Source: JARFVT01 sp036677425 (GTDB taxonomy: Bacteria; Pseudomonadota; Alphaproteobacteria; UBA8366; Aestuariispiraceae). From it: a DNA stretch of 64,000 bases. The stretch is from contig JARFVT010000013.1 in the NCBI GenBank assembly GCA_036677425.1, positions 1,054,001 through 1,118,000 on the forward strand, in the 5' to 3' direction. Shown one piece after another: positions 37,737 to 47,642 of the stretch (position 1 is the first letter of the stretch; every line of letters starts with the position of its first letter). Both the position numbers and the translations under genes were made by a program. A model generated the notes under the pieces. It searched no databases and was not told the origin of the DNA. It saw only the letters and a list, made by a program, of their open reading frames with translations.

Positions 37737-39935
37737 ATGATCTATAAAGATAAAAAAGTTTTACTAACTTTATTCTCACCTTTAAAATCAAAATTTTTTA
37801 CTATCATATTGATAATAGCCGTAATTTTATCAGGGGTAGTTAGCTATGCAGTGATTGTTGGCAATATCCCATTCATTGGTAATGACCCCAATGATATTGT
37901 TATATTAATATATTTAAATCTTATACCTTTGCTTTTTATTGCCTTATTTATAATTAAAAAAATAATTAGTATTTGGTCAGATCGAAGGCGCGGTTCGGCT
38001 GGGTCACAAATGCATGTAAGGCTGGTTTGGTTTTTTTCCCTTTTAACAGTAACACCATCAATAATACTTTCAATTTTTTCCTTGTTATTTTTTCAAATCG
38101 GTCAAAAAACATGGTTCTCAGACTTGGTGCGAACCGCATTGGCCGAAAGTCAGGCAACTGCCAATGCTTATTTAGCCGAACATCAAAAATCTATTAGCAT
38201 CGATGCATTACGTATTGCCAATGATTTTAATAATGACCCACGTTTATTCAATGCAAATAATATTGTTTTAAGCCAAATTTTGCAAATACAATCAAAATTA
38301 CGTGGAATAACAGAGGCAATAATTTTTAACACTAATGGTGGTGTTAGGGCGCGTTACGGATTGACATTTGTTTTGGAATTTGAACCAGTATCGGAAACAT
38401 CTATTTTACAAGCAAAAAATGGCGATGTGGTTTTATTAATTAGCGAAGGCGAAGATAGGGTCCGCGCTTTGGTTAAGCTTGATCAATTTATTGAAGATAC
38501 ATATCTGTTAATTGGTCGTTATGTTGATCCAATGGTATTATCAAGAACAGAAATCACTCGCGGTGCTATTCAACAATTTGAGCGGCTTGAAAGTGGGCGT
38601 GGCGAAATACAAGTATCTTTTGCATTGGCTTTTATTATGGTTGCTATCTTGCTTTTACTCGCCGCCGTTTGGGTTGGATTTAATTTTGCCAGTCAATTAG
38701 CAAAACCAATTAGTGTATTAATTGGCGCAACAGAAAAAATACGGTCAGGCGATTTAACTGCACGTGTTCCAGAAACAAAATCTGGCGATGAAATAGATAC
38801 ATTAAGCCGTGCCTTTAATCTGATGACCGACCAACTTGAGGCGCAACGCAAAGAATTAATCAAGGCTTCACAACAAATTGATGAACGTAGACGTTTTAGT
38901 GAAGCAGTATTAACGGGTGTATCTGCGGGGGTTATTGGCCTTGATATGCAAGGGCGTATTAATTTACCAAATAAATCTGCATCAATATTTTTAGAAATTG
39001 ACTTTGAAAAATTAATTGGTCATAAATTAAGTGAACTTGTACCAGAAATGGCAGATTTATTAACAAAAGCGTATAGTAATCCCAATGATACAATGATCGA
39101 AGATGAAATTAAAATTAAACATGGAAATAATATTGGCGATAATATTAAAACCTTATTCGTTCGCATTAGTGCAGAAAAAACAGATCATCAAACAGTTGGT
39201 TTCGTCGTTACTTTTGATGATGTATCTGATTTATTATCAGCCCAAAGAAAAGCTGCATGGGCAGATGTAGCAAGGCGCATTGCCCATGAAATAAAAAACC
39301 CATTAACACCGATACAACTTGCTGCAGAACGTTTAAAACGTAAATATTTAAAAGAAATTACAAGCGATAGAGAAACATTTATTTTATGTACCGATACGAT
39401 CATTCGTCAAGTTGGTGATATTGGGCGGATGGTCGATGAATTTTCAAATTTTGCAATAATGCCAAAAGCACAGAAAAAACAACAAAATTTATCTGATATT
39501 TGCTTGCAGGCTGTTTTCTTACAAAAAAATGCTAATGATCATATAAATTATAATACTAAAATATCTCAAAATCCATTATACTTTAATTGTGACGGCACAC
39601 AAATCAGCCAAACAATTACCAATTTATTACAAAATTCATGCGATGCAATTAATGGGCGTGAAAGAAATAATATGGAAAAGGGTAGTATTATATTAAATTT
39701 AACAGAAACAACCCATAATATAGTTATTGAAATAATAGATAATGGTAAGGGGTTGCCCATTAATGGCAGGGACAAGCTAACCGACCCATATATAACTACG
39801 CGAGAAAAAGGAACGGGCCTTGGTTTGGCAATAGTTAAAAAAATAATAGAAGATCATAATGGTAAGCTTATATTGAAAGATGCGCCAATAGTTGGCACAA
39901 TAGTAAAATTAGAATTCCCAATTGAAGATATATAA
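37737..39935 (+). CDS. ntrY: Membrane sensor histidine kinase NtrY
   Basis: Sensor kinase paired with NtrX, 732 residues. Three N-terminal hydrophobic segments, an extracytoplasmic region and a further membrane segment near residue 300 are followed by a HAMP domain (LAKPISVLIGATEKIRSGDL, then TARVPETKSGDEIDTLSRAF), a PAS domain, the His box WADVARRIAHEIKNPLTPIQ, and an HATPase with NSCDAING, DNGKGLP and GTGLGLAIVKKIIEDH. It starts two bases after ntrC and is followed by ntrX after 57 bases. Confidence 0.95.
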   Translation: MIYKDKKVLLTLFSPLKSKFFTIILIIAVILSGVVSYAVIVGNIPFIGNDPNDIVILIYLNLIPLLFIALFIIKKIISIWSDRRRGSAGSQMHVRLVWFFSLLTVTPSIILSIFSLLFFQIGQKTWFSDLVRTALAESQATANAYLAEHQKSISIDALRIANDFNNDPRLFNANNIVLSQILQIQSKLRGITEAIIFNTNGGVRARYGLTFVLEFEPVSETSILQAKNGDVVLLISEGEDRVRALVKLDQFIEDTYLLIGRYVDPMVLSRTEITRGAIQQFERLESGRGEIQVSFALAFIMVAILLLLAAVWVGFNFASQLAKPISVLIGATEKIRSGDLTARVPETKSGDEIDTLSRAFNLMTDQLEAQRKELIKASQQIDERRRFSEAVLTGVSAGVIGLDMQGRINLPNKSASIFLEIDFEKLIGHKLSELVPEMADLLTKAYSNPNDTMIEDEIKIKHGNNIGDNIKTLFVRISAEKTDHQTVGFVVTFDDVSDLLSAQRKAAWADVARRIAHEIKNPLTPIQLAAERLKRKYLKEITSDRETFILCTDTIIRQVGDIGRMVDEFSNFAIMPKAQKKQQNLSDICLQAVFLQKNANDHINYNTKISQNPLYFNCDGTQISQTITNLLQNSCDAINGRERNNMEKGSIILNLTETTHNIVIEIIDNGKGLPINGRDKLTDPYITTREKGTGLGLAIVKKIIEDHNGKLILKDAPIVGTIVKLEFPIEDI

Positions 39936-39992
39936 ATTCTTCTTAAACCTGAAGGTTAAATAGTAACCATAAATAATAAGAATGTTTAAATA

Positions 39993-41363
39993 ATGATAGC
40001 TGATATTTTAATTGTTGATGATGAAACTGATATTCGTATACAAATTGCAGGAATATTGGAAGATGAAGGGTTTTCTACCAGACAAGCAGTTAATAGTGGC
40101 GAGGCCTTAGCAGCAGTAGCGGCAAGGCAACCTTCTTTAGTTATTTTAGATGTGTGGTTAAATAATAGCAATTATGACGGTATGCAAATTTTAGAAATAA
40201 TCAAGCGCGACCACCCAAATTTACAAGTTATAATGATTAGTGGCCATGGAACATTTGATATGGCCGTGAATGCCACCAAAACTGGTGCCTATGATTTTAT
40301 AAGCAAACCATTTAAAACCGATGTATTATTACACACTATCAATAGAGCGTTGAGCGAAGCAAAATTACAGCGTGAAAACAACCAGTTAAGGAGACGCATT
40401 GATGGAGGAGTTGAAGAAAGAATTGTCGGTAAATCATCATTAATTCAAGAAAAATTAAAAATAATTGAAAAAACCTCTTTAACGGATAGCCGCGTCTTTA
40501 TAACAGGTTCATCGGGATCAGGGAAAAGTTTATCGGCACGTATCATCCATAATTTATCCGCAAGGCATAACAAAGAATTTACAATTCTTAATTGCGCGAC
40601 CCTATCGGCTGATAGTTTTGAAAAGGCTTTATTTGGCGTTGAATCAAATAAAAAATTTCCAAGAAAAATTGGTTTGCTTGAAGAATCGCATGGCGGTACA
40701 TTATTATTAGATGAAGTCGCCGATATGCCCATAAAAACACAGGCAAAAATTGTTCGCGTTCTGCATCATCAACGTTTTAAACGTGTTGGCGGCAATACAT
40801 GGGTCGAAGTTGACGTAAGGGTGATAGCCACCAGTAACCGTAATATTCAACAATTAATTAGTAATAATTTATTTCGTGAAGATTTATATTACAGACTTAA
40901 TGTTGTGCCAATAGAAATGCCAGATCTATGCCAACATCGCGAAGATATTCCCGAACTATCCATGTATTTTATGCAAAAATTATCAAATAATAAAGGCCGT
41001 ATCGCCATTGATTTCTATGACGAGGCCATGACAATGTTGCAAGGTTATCATTGGCCTGGCAATGTGTGGGAGTTGATAAATGTTATCGAACGATTATTAT
41101 TATTACCAGTCGATGTGAAAGAAAAAAAAATAAATGCTGATGATATTACCAAGGCATTAGGTGTCGTTGCGTCTGATACATCAAATGATGCAATTAAACA
41201 ACCATTACGCGAAGCACGCGAATCTTTTGAACGTGAATATTTGATATTTCATCTAACAAGATTTAACGGTAATATAAGCCGTACAGCAGAATTTATCGGC
41301 ATGGATCGTGCCGCATTACACAGAAAGCTTAAAAGCTTGAATATACAAAATACTGTTAAATAA
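39993..41363 (+). CDS. ntrX: Response regulator NtrX with degenerate GAFTGA loop
   Basis: Response regulator of 456 residues with a receiver domain (ILIVDDETDIRIQI, phospho-Asp in LVILDVWLNNSNYDGMQIL), an AAA+ domain (TGSSGSGKSLSARIIHN, GGTLLLDEVADMP) and a C-terminal Fis-type helix-turn-helix (ISRTAEFIGMDRAALHRKLK). Where sigma-54 activators have GAFTGA, this protein reads ALFGVESNKKFPRKIG, so it probably does not act with sigma-54. Loss of GAFTGA is known in alphaproteobacterial NtrX. Confidence 0.93.
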   Translation: MIADILIVDDETDIRIQIAGILEDEGFSTRQAVNSGEALAAVAARQPSLVILDVWLNNSNYDGMQILEIIKRDHPNLQVIMISGHGTFDMAVNATKTGAYDFISKPFKTDVLLHTINRALSEAKLQRENNQLRRRIDGGVEERIVGKSSLIQEKLKIIEKTSLTDSRVFITGSSGSGKSLSARIIHNLSARHNKEFTILNCATLSADSFEKALFGVESNKKFPRKIGLLEESHGGTLLLDEVADMPIKTQAKIVRVLHHQRFKRVGGNTWVEVDVRVIATSNRNIQQLISNNLFREDLYYRLNVVPIEMPDLCQHREDIPELSMYFMQKLSNNKGRIAIDFYDEAMTMLQGYHWPGNVWELINVIERLLLLPVDVKEKKINADDITKALGVVASDTSNDAIKQPLREARESFEREYLIFHLTRFNGNISRTAEFIGMDRAALHRKLKSLNIQNTVK

Positions 41364-41391
41364 ATTTTAATTGGGTGGAGTATTTAATATA

Positions 41392-42768
41392 ATGAAGGTT
41401 GTTATTTGCGGGGCAGGTCAGGTTGGGTTTCATATTGCACGTTATTTATCGGGCGAGCAAAATGACGTTACCGTTGTCGATCAATCAGCAGAATTAATAG
41501 GCAAAATCAATGATCAGCTTGATGTACAGGCATTTGTTGGTCATGCGTCGCATCCAGATGTTTTGGCGCGCGCTGGGGCAGGTGATGCCGATATGTTAAT
41601 CGCAGTAACATTTACCGATGAAGTCAATATGGCCGCATGCCAAGTGGCACATTCATTATTTAATGTGCCAACAAAAATTGCCCGAATAAGGCAACAAAAT
41701 TATTTAAAGCCCATATGGTCAGATTTATTTTCACGCGATCAATTGCCAATTGACGTTATTATTTCACCAGAAGTCGAAGTGGCGAAGGCGATCGGTCATA
41801 GCCTGCGGGTACCAGGAGCATTTGATGCCATACCAATGGCAGATGGCAAAGTAGAGGTCATTGGCGTTAGATGTAATGATAAAACACCGATAGTAAATAC
41901 CCCATTACGACAATTAACATCATTGTTCCCTGATCTAAATGTAATTATTTTGGCAATAATTCGTGATGAAATAATGATAATGCCCACATCAACAGATCAA
42001 ATGTTAGCGGGAGATGAGGTTTATTTTATCACTGAAAAAGAACATGTTCCGCGCGCAATGGCCGTTTTTGGTCATGAAGAAAAAGAAACCAGAAGAATTA
42101 TTATTATCGGCGGTGGTAATATTGGTATGTATTTAGCAAAAGATATTGAAGAAAATTATGATGGCTATAAAGTTCGAATAATTGAAATGTCAAAAGAACG
42201 CGCCAAACATATTGCAGAAGAATTACCAACAACGAATATAATCTTGGGGGACGCGCTTGAAAGCGAAATCCTTGAAGAGGCAAATGTTGAAAATACCGAA
42301 GCTATAATTGCAGTGAGCGATCATGATGAAACCAATATATTAGCATCACTTTTAGCCAAAAGATATGGCGTTGATCGGGCAATAACATTAATTAATAAAG
42401 CAAATTATGGTGCATTAATTTCTACATTAGGAATAGATGTTGTGGTTAGCCCACGTGAGATAACTGCATCAACCATATTACAGCATGTAAGGCGTGGTAG
42501 AATAAAATCTGTTCATTCATTACATGATGGTTATGCTGAAGTTATCGAAGCAGAAGCATTAGATACATCACCATTGGTGGGCGTTACAATAAAAGAATCA
42601 AAATTACCTAAGGGCGTTATAATTGGTGCATTAGTGCGCGGCGATGATGTGATTATTCCAATGCCTTCAACGGTTATTAATGCAAATGATCGTGTAGTTT
42701 TATTATCAACCGCAGAAGCTGTAAAAAAAGTTGAAAAACTATTCACTGTTAGCCTAGAATATTTTTAG
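41392..42768 (+). CDS. trkA: Trk potassium uptake regulatory NAD-binding protein TrkA
   Basis: Cytoplasmic ring protein that gates the Trk potassium channel. About 458 residues in a duplicated RCK arrangement: MKVVICGAGQVGFHIARYLS starts the first NAD-binding fold and RRIIIIGGGNIGMYLAKDIE the second, each followed by a TrkA_C domain. A ggtggag ribosome-binding site at 41374-41380 supports the ATG at 41392 rather than the upstream TTG. No trkH is in the window. Confidence 0.95.
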   Translation: MKVVICGAGQVGFHIARYLSGEQNDVTVVDQSAELIGKINDQLDVQAFVGHASHPDVLARAGAGDADMLIAVTFTDEVNMAACQVAHSLFNVPTKIARIRQQNYLKPIWSDLFSRDQLPIDVIISPEVEVAKAIGHSLRVPGAFDAIPMADGKVEVIGVRCNDKTPIVNTPLRQLTSLFPDLNVIILAIIRDEIMIMPTSTDQMLAGDEVYFITEKEHVPRAMAVFGHEEKETRRIIIIGGGNIGMYLAKDIEENYDGYKVRIIEMSKERAKHIAEELPTTNIILGDALESEILEEANVENTEAIIAVSDHDETNILASLLAKRYGVDRAITLINKANYGALISTLGIDVVVSPREITASTILQHVRRGRIKSVHSLHDGYAEVIEAEALDTSPLVGVTIKESKLPKGVIIGALVRGDDVIIPMPSTVINANDRVVLLSTAEAVKKVEKLFTVSLEYF

Positions 42769-42786
42769 TAAGATGGAATAAATGAA

Positions 42787-43458
42787 ATGGCTGTATTTGA
42801 CTGGAAAAATACCATAAAACCAAAGGCTGTATTATTCGATTGGGATAATACGCTGGTTAATACATGGCCTGTAATTAATTATGCTTTAAATGAAACCTTT
42901 AAGGAATTTAATAAACCCATATGGTCTATGGATGAAACCATTTGTCGCGTGCGATTATCATTACGTGATAGTTTCCCTGAGATTTTTGGCAATGAATGGC
43001 AAGATGCGCGTGATAAATTCTATAGGGTTTTTAAAGAAATACATCTTGAAAAATTAGAAACATTACCAAAATCTGAGGAATTATTAAAATATCTACAAAA
43101 TAATAATTTCTATACTGGCATAATTAGCAATAAAACAGGAAGTTTTTTGCGTGAGGAGGTAGATTATCTTGGTTGGAATAAATATTTTACTACAATAATT
43201 GGCGCAGGCGATGCGGATAAGGATAAACCAGAAATTGAACCATTATATATAGCATTAAATAACAGCAATATTGGCTTAGGTAATGATGTATGGTTTGTTG
43301 GCGATTGTGATGTGGATATGGAAATAGCTCATAAGGGCGATTGCATTGGAATTTTATTAAATAATAATCTAGAATTAAAAGGAAAGCTTAGTATATTTCC
43401 ACCAAATTTTCAATTTAATGGATGTAAAGATTTTTTAGAAGCATTAAATTATATTTAA
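42787..43458 (+). CDS. HAD-family hydrolase (phosphoglycolate phosphatase-like)
   Basis: A 223-residue phosphatase of the haloacid dehalogenase superfamily. Motif I is AVLFDWDNTLVNTWP (nucleophile Asp of DWDNT), motif II ISNKTGS, motif III Lys near DKDKPEIEPL, and motif IV VGDCDVDMEIA. An alpha-helical cap lies between motifs I and II. It resembles Gph-type enzymes, but the substrate is not certain. It sits between trkA and hfq. Confidence 0.85.
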   Translation: MAVFDWKNTIKPKAVLFDWDNTLVNTWPVINYALNETFKEFNKPIWSMDETICRVRLSLRDSFPEIFGNEWQDARDKFYRVFKEIHLEKLETLPKSEELLKYLQNNNFYTGIISNKTGSFLREEVDYLGWNKYFTTIIGAGDADKDKPEIEPLYIALNNSNIGLGNDVWFVGDCDVDMEIAHKGDCIGILLNNNLELKGKLSIFPPNFQFNGCKDFLEALNYI

Positions 43459-43567
43459 TAATATTAACTAATAACAAACTTTATATGTATAAAAATACTA
43501 ATGATTAATAGTTGATTTATTTTGTTGCTAAAATAGTCAATATGCGAATATTAATATCAATAGCTAT

Positions 43568-43588
43568 GGATTCAGGCTTAATGAATCC
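43568..43588 (+). promoter_or_regulatory. Small hairpin in the hfq leader
   Basis: ggattc at 43568-43573 pairs with gaatcc at 43583-43588 around a 9-base loop, 27 bases before the hfq start. No T-run follows, so it is not a terminator for the upstream gene. It might affect hfq translation; this is inference only. Confidence 0.3.
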
Positions 43589-43614
43589 CAACAATAAATT
43601 ATAAGGATATAAAA

Positions 43615-43875
43615 ATGCCAGAAAAAAACCAAAATCTTCAAGACGTGTTTTTAAACCATCTACGCAAACAAAAAACTTCAGTAACTGTATTTTTGGTAAA
43701 TGGCGTTAAACTCCAAGGTATTGTTACATGGTTTGATAATTTCTGTGTATTACTGCGCCGTGATGCACATTCTCAACTTGTTTATAAACATGCAATCTCT
43801 ACAATCATGCCATCATCTCCTGTACAGTTATTTGAACCCAATAAAGAAAATGCATCAACCGATGAAGAGGCTTAA
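43615..43875 (+). CDS. hfq: RNA chaperone Hfq
   Basis: An 86-residue Sm-like protein that forms hexamers and pairs small RNAs with mRNAs. QNLQDVFLNHLRKQKTSVTV, FLVNGVKLQGIVTWFDNFCV and the Sm2 motif YKHAISTIMPS are family hallmarks. A good ribosome-binding site (aaggat) precedes the ATG. hflX follows after 7 bases. Confidence 0.97.
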   Translation: MPEKNQNLQDVFLNHLRKQKTSVTVFLVNGVKLQGIVTWFDNFCVLLRRDAHSQLVYKHAISTIMPSSPVQLFEPNKENASTDEEA

Positions 43876-43882
43876 ATTATAA

Positions 43883-45226
43883 TTGACCAATAGTTACCAA
43901 ACAGATGGCGCAGGATTAAGCAGAGCAAATAAAAGCCAAGTTCTTATTTTACATCCAATTTTAAGAATTAAAGGCATTGCAGCAAGGGACCCTGAAAATA
44001 GACTGGAAGAAGCCGAAGGCCTTGCATTGGCAATAGACCTTAAGGTTATCCATCGTGAGGCAGTGCGCGTTGATAAAATACAGCCAGCAACCCTGATTGG
44101 CAAAGGCGTTGCAGAGCGATTCGGCGAGTTTATCAAATCCCATGATATTGATTTGGTTATTATGGATACTAGCCTATCACCAATTCAACAACGTAATCTT
44201 GAAAAATTATGGGATGTTAAGGTTATCGATCGAACTGGATTAATTTTAGAGATTTTTGGTGAACGCGCTAGAACCCACGAAGGGCGATTGCAAGTTGAGC
44301 TAGCGGCAATGAATTTTCAACGCTCAAGGCTAGTTCGAAGCTGGACACATCTTGAACGACAACGCGGCGGTTTTGGGTTTACTGGCGGACCAGGTGAAAG
44401 CCAGTTAGAAATTGATCGAAGATTAATTGATGAACGGATTTCAAAACTTAAGCGACAACTAAATTCCGTGCGTAAAACTCGTGAATTACAACGTGCTGCG
44501 CGTAAAAAAATACCATATCCAATTGTCGCACTTGTTGGTTATACCAATGCGGGTAAATCCACATTATTTAACCATTTAACAAATTCTAATGTCATGGCAG
44601 AAAACTTATTATTTGCGACATTAGACCCGACAATGCGCCAAGTTAAATTACCTAGCGGTCGAAAAATAATATTATCTGATACGGTCGGTTTTATTTCTGA
44701 TTTGCCAACCGATTTAATAGCTTCATTCCGCGCAACATTAGAAGAGGTCTGCGCGGCGGATATAGTTATCCATGTACGCGATATGGCAAGCATGGAAACA
44801 GAGGCACAAAAACAAGATGTGATTGATGTGCTTGAAACATTAAAATTACCTTTGGATACTAAACAAATTGATGCTTTAAATAAAATAGATTTATTAGAAG
44901 ATGATATTAAGGGAAAATTCCTTGATGTAAATAATCGATGCGAAGATGAAATTGCAATATCGGCATTTAATGGTGAAAATTGCCATCAATTATTGAACAT
45001 GCTTGATAAATTGCTTAGTGAAAAAAATGAAATATTAGATGTAACATTAAAGGCAGTTGATGGTAAATTATTGGCATGGATATATGAAAATGGTGAAATA
45101 TTAAGCCGTAATGATGATAATAAAACAGGTGATATCAATCTTTCAATTTCATTAAACCCTAAAGATCTAGGACGATTTAACGCAAAATTAAAATCTATAG
45201 AAAACAAATCTAAATATAACCTATAA
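43883..45226 (+). CDS. hflX: GTPase HflX
   Basis: Ribosome-associated GTPase that rescues or splits stalled ribosomes. The 447 residues have the HflX N-terminal domain (LIGKGVAERFGEFIKSHDID, LSPIQQRNLEKLWDVKVIDR), the glycine-rich linker ERQRGGFGFTGGPGESQLEI, and the G domain (GYTNAGKSTLFNHL, SDTVGFISDLP, NKID). The start is a TTG 7 bases after hfq; the first in-frame ATG lies far inside the domain, so the TTG is needed. Confidence 0.95.
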   Translation: MTNSYQTDGAGLSRANKSQVLILHPILRIKGIAARDPENRLEEAEGLALAIDLKVIHREAVRVDKIQPATLIGKGVAERFGEFIKSHDIDLVIMDTSLSPIQQRNLEKLWDVKVIDRTGLILEIFGERARTHEGRLQVELAAMNFQRSRLVRSWTHLERQRGGFGFTGGPGESQLEIDRRLIDERISKLKRQLNSVRKTRELQRAARKKIPYPIVALVGYTNAGKSTLFNHLTNSNVMAENLLFATLDPTMRQVKLPSGRKIILSDTVGFISDLPTDLIASFRATLEEVCAADIVIHVRDMASMETEAQKQDVIDVLETLKLPLDTKQIDALNKIDLLEDDIKGKFLDVNNRCEDEIAISAFNGENCHQLLNMLDKLLSEKNEILDVTLKAVDGKLLAWIYENGEILSRNDDNKTGDINLSISLNPKDLGRFNAKLKSIENKSKYNL

Positions 45227-45316
45227 CATTAACCAAGACCTATGCATTAGTTAATGCGTTACTTTTAATGTTATAATTTAGTTTTGTTAATTTAAAAACT
45301 TAATAAAGAGATATAA

Positions 45317-46129
45317 TTGACTAAATTACCTCATATTTATCAAATTAAAAATGCATTGATTGAAGCTGCTGAAATTGATATTTTGCCGCGTTTTAAAAAA
45401 TTGAATCAAAATGATATATTTAAAAAATCACCTAATGATGTGGTTACTATTGCCGATATTGACGCGGAAAAACGCCTAAGTAAAATTTTATTAAGATTAT
45501 TACCAGATTCATTAGTAGTTGGCGAAGAAGCATATCATAAAAACCCTGATATTATTAAATATATTAATGATAATGACTATATTTGGCTTGTTGATCCTGT
45601 TGATGGCACTAATAATTTTGTTGCAGGTAAACCAACATTTTGCGTTATGGTGGCGTTATTATTCAAAGGTAAAACTATAATGGCCTGTATTTATGACCCT
45701 ATGGGTAAAAATACAATATTTGCCGAAGACGGTAATGGGGCATATTTTAATGATATAGCCATTAAAACTATCGGCGATATACCCTTAAATCATATGGTTG
45801 GTAATGTTAACTTATCATTATTTTCACGTGAAAAATATGATAGCATTAAATCAATGCTTAAAAATGATTTTAAAGATATAAATTCGCTACATTGTGCGGG
45901 GCTAGATTTTGTTAATCAGGCAATTGGACGAAGGCATTTTTCGCTTTATAGGCGATTATGGAATTGGGATCATGCACCAGGTGCATTGATTTTAACCGAA
46001 GCAGGCGGTTATGTTGCGCCAATTGATGGTAGCGAATATAAAGCAGAAAAATACATATCTGGGTTATTAACTGCCGCCAATATTGATATTTGGAATATAT
46101 TAAAAGAAAAATTTAAGGATGCAATTTAA
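45317..46129 (+). CDS. Inositol monophosphatase family protein
   Basis: A Mg-dependent phosphatase of 270 residues. Metal-binding motifs are VVGEEA, WLVDPVDGTNNFVAG (motif A) and WDHAPGALILTEAGG (motif B). A TTG start is used (MTKLPHIYQIKNALIEAAE); there is no early ATG. Substrates in this family range from inositol phosphates to 3'-phosphoadenosine and fructose bisphosphate, so the name is kept general. Confidence 0.9.
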   Translation: MTKLPHIYQIKNALIEAAEIDILPRFKKLNQNDIFKKSPNDVVTIADIDAEKRLSKILLRLLPDSLVVGEEAYHKNPDIIKYINDNDYIWLVDPVDGTNNFVAGKPTFCVMVALLFKGKTIMACIYDPMGKNTIFAEDGNGAYFNDIAIKTIGDIPLNHMVGNVNLSLFSREKYDSIKSMLKNDFKDINSLHCAGLDFVNQAIGRRHFSLYRRLWNWDHAPGALILTEAGGYVAPIDGSEYKAEKYISGLLTAANIDIWNILKEKFKDAI

Positions 46130-46158
46130 GCATCCAAAATATAAGGAAGATTGAACAA

Positions 46159-47040
46159 ATGGTAAAAATTGCATTCATTGGTTTAGGCGTTATGGGATAC
46201 CCAATGGCAGGGCATTTAAAATCAAAGGGCAAATATGATATTTGCGTTTATAATCGAACAACCACTAAAGCTGAGAAATGGGTTAAGGAATTTGGCGGCA
46301 AGATTGCCAAAACACCAAAAGAAGCGGTGATGGATGCAGATTTTATATTCACCTGCGTTGGCAATGATGATGATTTACGCAGTGTTACAATCGATCAAAA
46401 TGGTGCATTTGATAATGTTAAAAAAGGCGCGATATTCATTGATAACACTACGGCGAGCGCAGAAATAGCAATAGAACTGTATAAAATAGCTAAACAACAT
46501 AATTTTGACTTCATTGATGCGCCAGTATCAGGCGGGCAGGCAGGTGCAGAAAATGGTGCATTAACCGTTATGTGCGGCGGTGATGCAAATATATTTAATA
46601 AGGCCAAGCCAATTATGGATAGCTTTGCCAAACAGGTAATGCTTATTGGTGATGCTGGCGCAGGACAATTAACAAAAATGTGTAATCAAATATGCATTGC
46701 TGGCCTTGTTCAAGGTTTATCAGAGGCAATGAATTTTGGTCAAAGAGCTGGTCTGGATATGGAAAATGTCATCAAGGTTATTGGCGGCGGTGCGGCACAA
46801 TCATGGCAAATGGATAATCGTGCAAATACAATGGTTGATGGTAAATTTGATTTTGGTTTTGCCGTCGATTGGATGCGGAAAGATTTATCAATTTGTCTTA
46901 ATGAAGCGAATAATAATGGCGCAAGATTGCCAATAACCGCATTGATTGACCAATTTTATGCTCAATTACAGGCAAATGGCTATAACCGTTGGGATACATC
47001 GAGCCTTATTCATTTGCTAAAGGATAATGAAAAAAATTAA
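46159..47040 (+). CDS. NAD(P)-dependent beta-hydroxyacid dehydrogenase
   Basis: A 293-residue member of the 3-hydroxyisobutyrate dehydrogenase family. The Rossmann motif is IAFIGLGVMGYPMAGHLKSK, the substrate-binding block is DAPVSGGQAGAENGALTVMC, and the catalytic Lys lies in AGQLTKMCNQICIAGL. The family also includes tartronate semialdehyde and glyoxylate reductases, so the substrate is not fixed. It follows the IMPase gene by 29 bases on the same strand. Confidence 0.88.
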   Translation: MVKIAFIGLGVMGYPMAGHLKSKGKYDICVYNRTTTKAEKWVKEFGGKIAKTPKEAVMDADFIFTCVGNDDDLRSVTIDQNGAFDNVKKGAIFIDNTTASAEIAIELYKIAKQHNFDFIDAPVSGGQAGAENGALTVMCGGDANIFNKAKPIMDSFAKQVMLIGDAGAGQLTKMCNQICIAGLVQGLSEAMNFGQRAGLDMENVIKVIGGGAAQSWQMDNRANTMVDGKFDFGFAVDWMRKDLSICLNEANNNGARLPITALIDQFYAQLQANGYNRWDTSSLIHLLKDNEKN

Positions 47041-47048
47041 ATATTATA

Positions 47049-47642
47049 TTACATATCATTAAATGATCGTGCTGTGTCAAAATCTTTCAAGATATTATCA
47101 TTTGGCATTTCAATTTTATAAATTAAATCTGGATTATTTTTAAATAATTGCTTTGCCCCCATATCGCCTGATAAGTTTTTAATTTTATTAAATAATCTAT
47201 TGCCAATTAATACTGGATTGCCCCATCTACCATTAAACACTGGTATATATATGTCATGGATAGCATCAATTTTAAAGGCGGCGATAATCTGATTAATATC
47301 ATTATGGTTAACCAGTGGCATATCACCAAGGCAGATTAACGCCCCGTCGCATTGATCGGGCAGGGCGGCAATTCCCTTTTTTAATGAACTGCTTATACCT
47401 GTTTTATATGAATGATTATGAATAAATTTAACATCTATACCATTTAAATATTTTTTAATATTTTTATCTTCATGACCAGTTACTATAATTATATTCATAA
47501 TATGGCTTAACTTTACCGTATCAACCACATGTTTTATCATAGTTTTCTTATTTATATTTAAAAGTAATTTATTTTTTTCACCCATTCGTTGTGATTGCCC
47601 TGCGGCTAATATTATTGCTGTAATATTAGAGCTATTCACCAT
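47049..47642 (-). CDS. Molybdenum cofactor nucleotidyltransferase (MocA/CTP-type)
   Basis: A nucleotidyltransferase of 197 residues with the start TAIILAAGQSQRMGEKNKLL, the metal-binding ICLGDMPLV and GRWGNPVLI, which fit MocA-like enzymes that attach CMP to molybdopterin. The start overlaps the XdhC gene stop by 7 bases (ATGGTGA), so the two are coupled, and XdhC proteins insert modified cofactor into xanthine-dehydrogenase-type enzymes. GTP-using MobA is the alternative; the partner favours MocA. Confidence 0.8.
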   Translation of the reverse strand: MVNSSNITAIILAAGQSQRMGEKNKLLLNINKKTMIKHVVDTVKLSHIMNIIIVTGHEDKNIKKYLNGIDVKFIHNHSYKTGISSSLKKGIAALPDQCDGALICLGDMPLVNHNDINQIIAAFKIDAIHDIYIPVFNGRWGNPVLIGNRLFNKIKNLSGDMGAKQLFKNNPDLIYKIEMPNDNILKDFDTARSFNDM

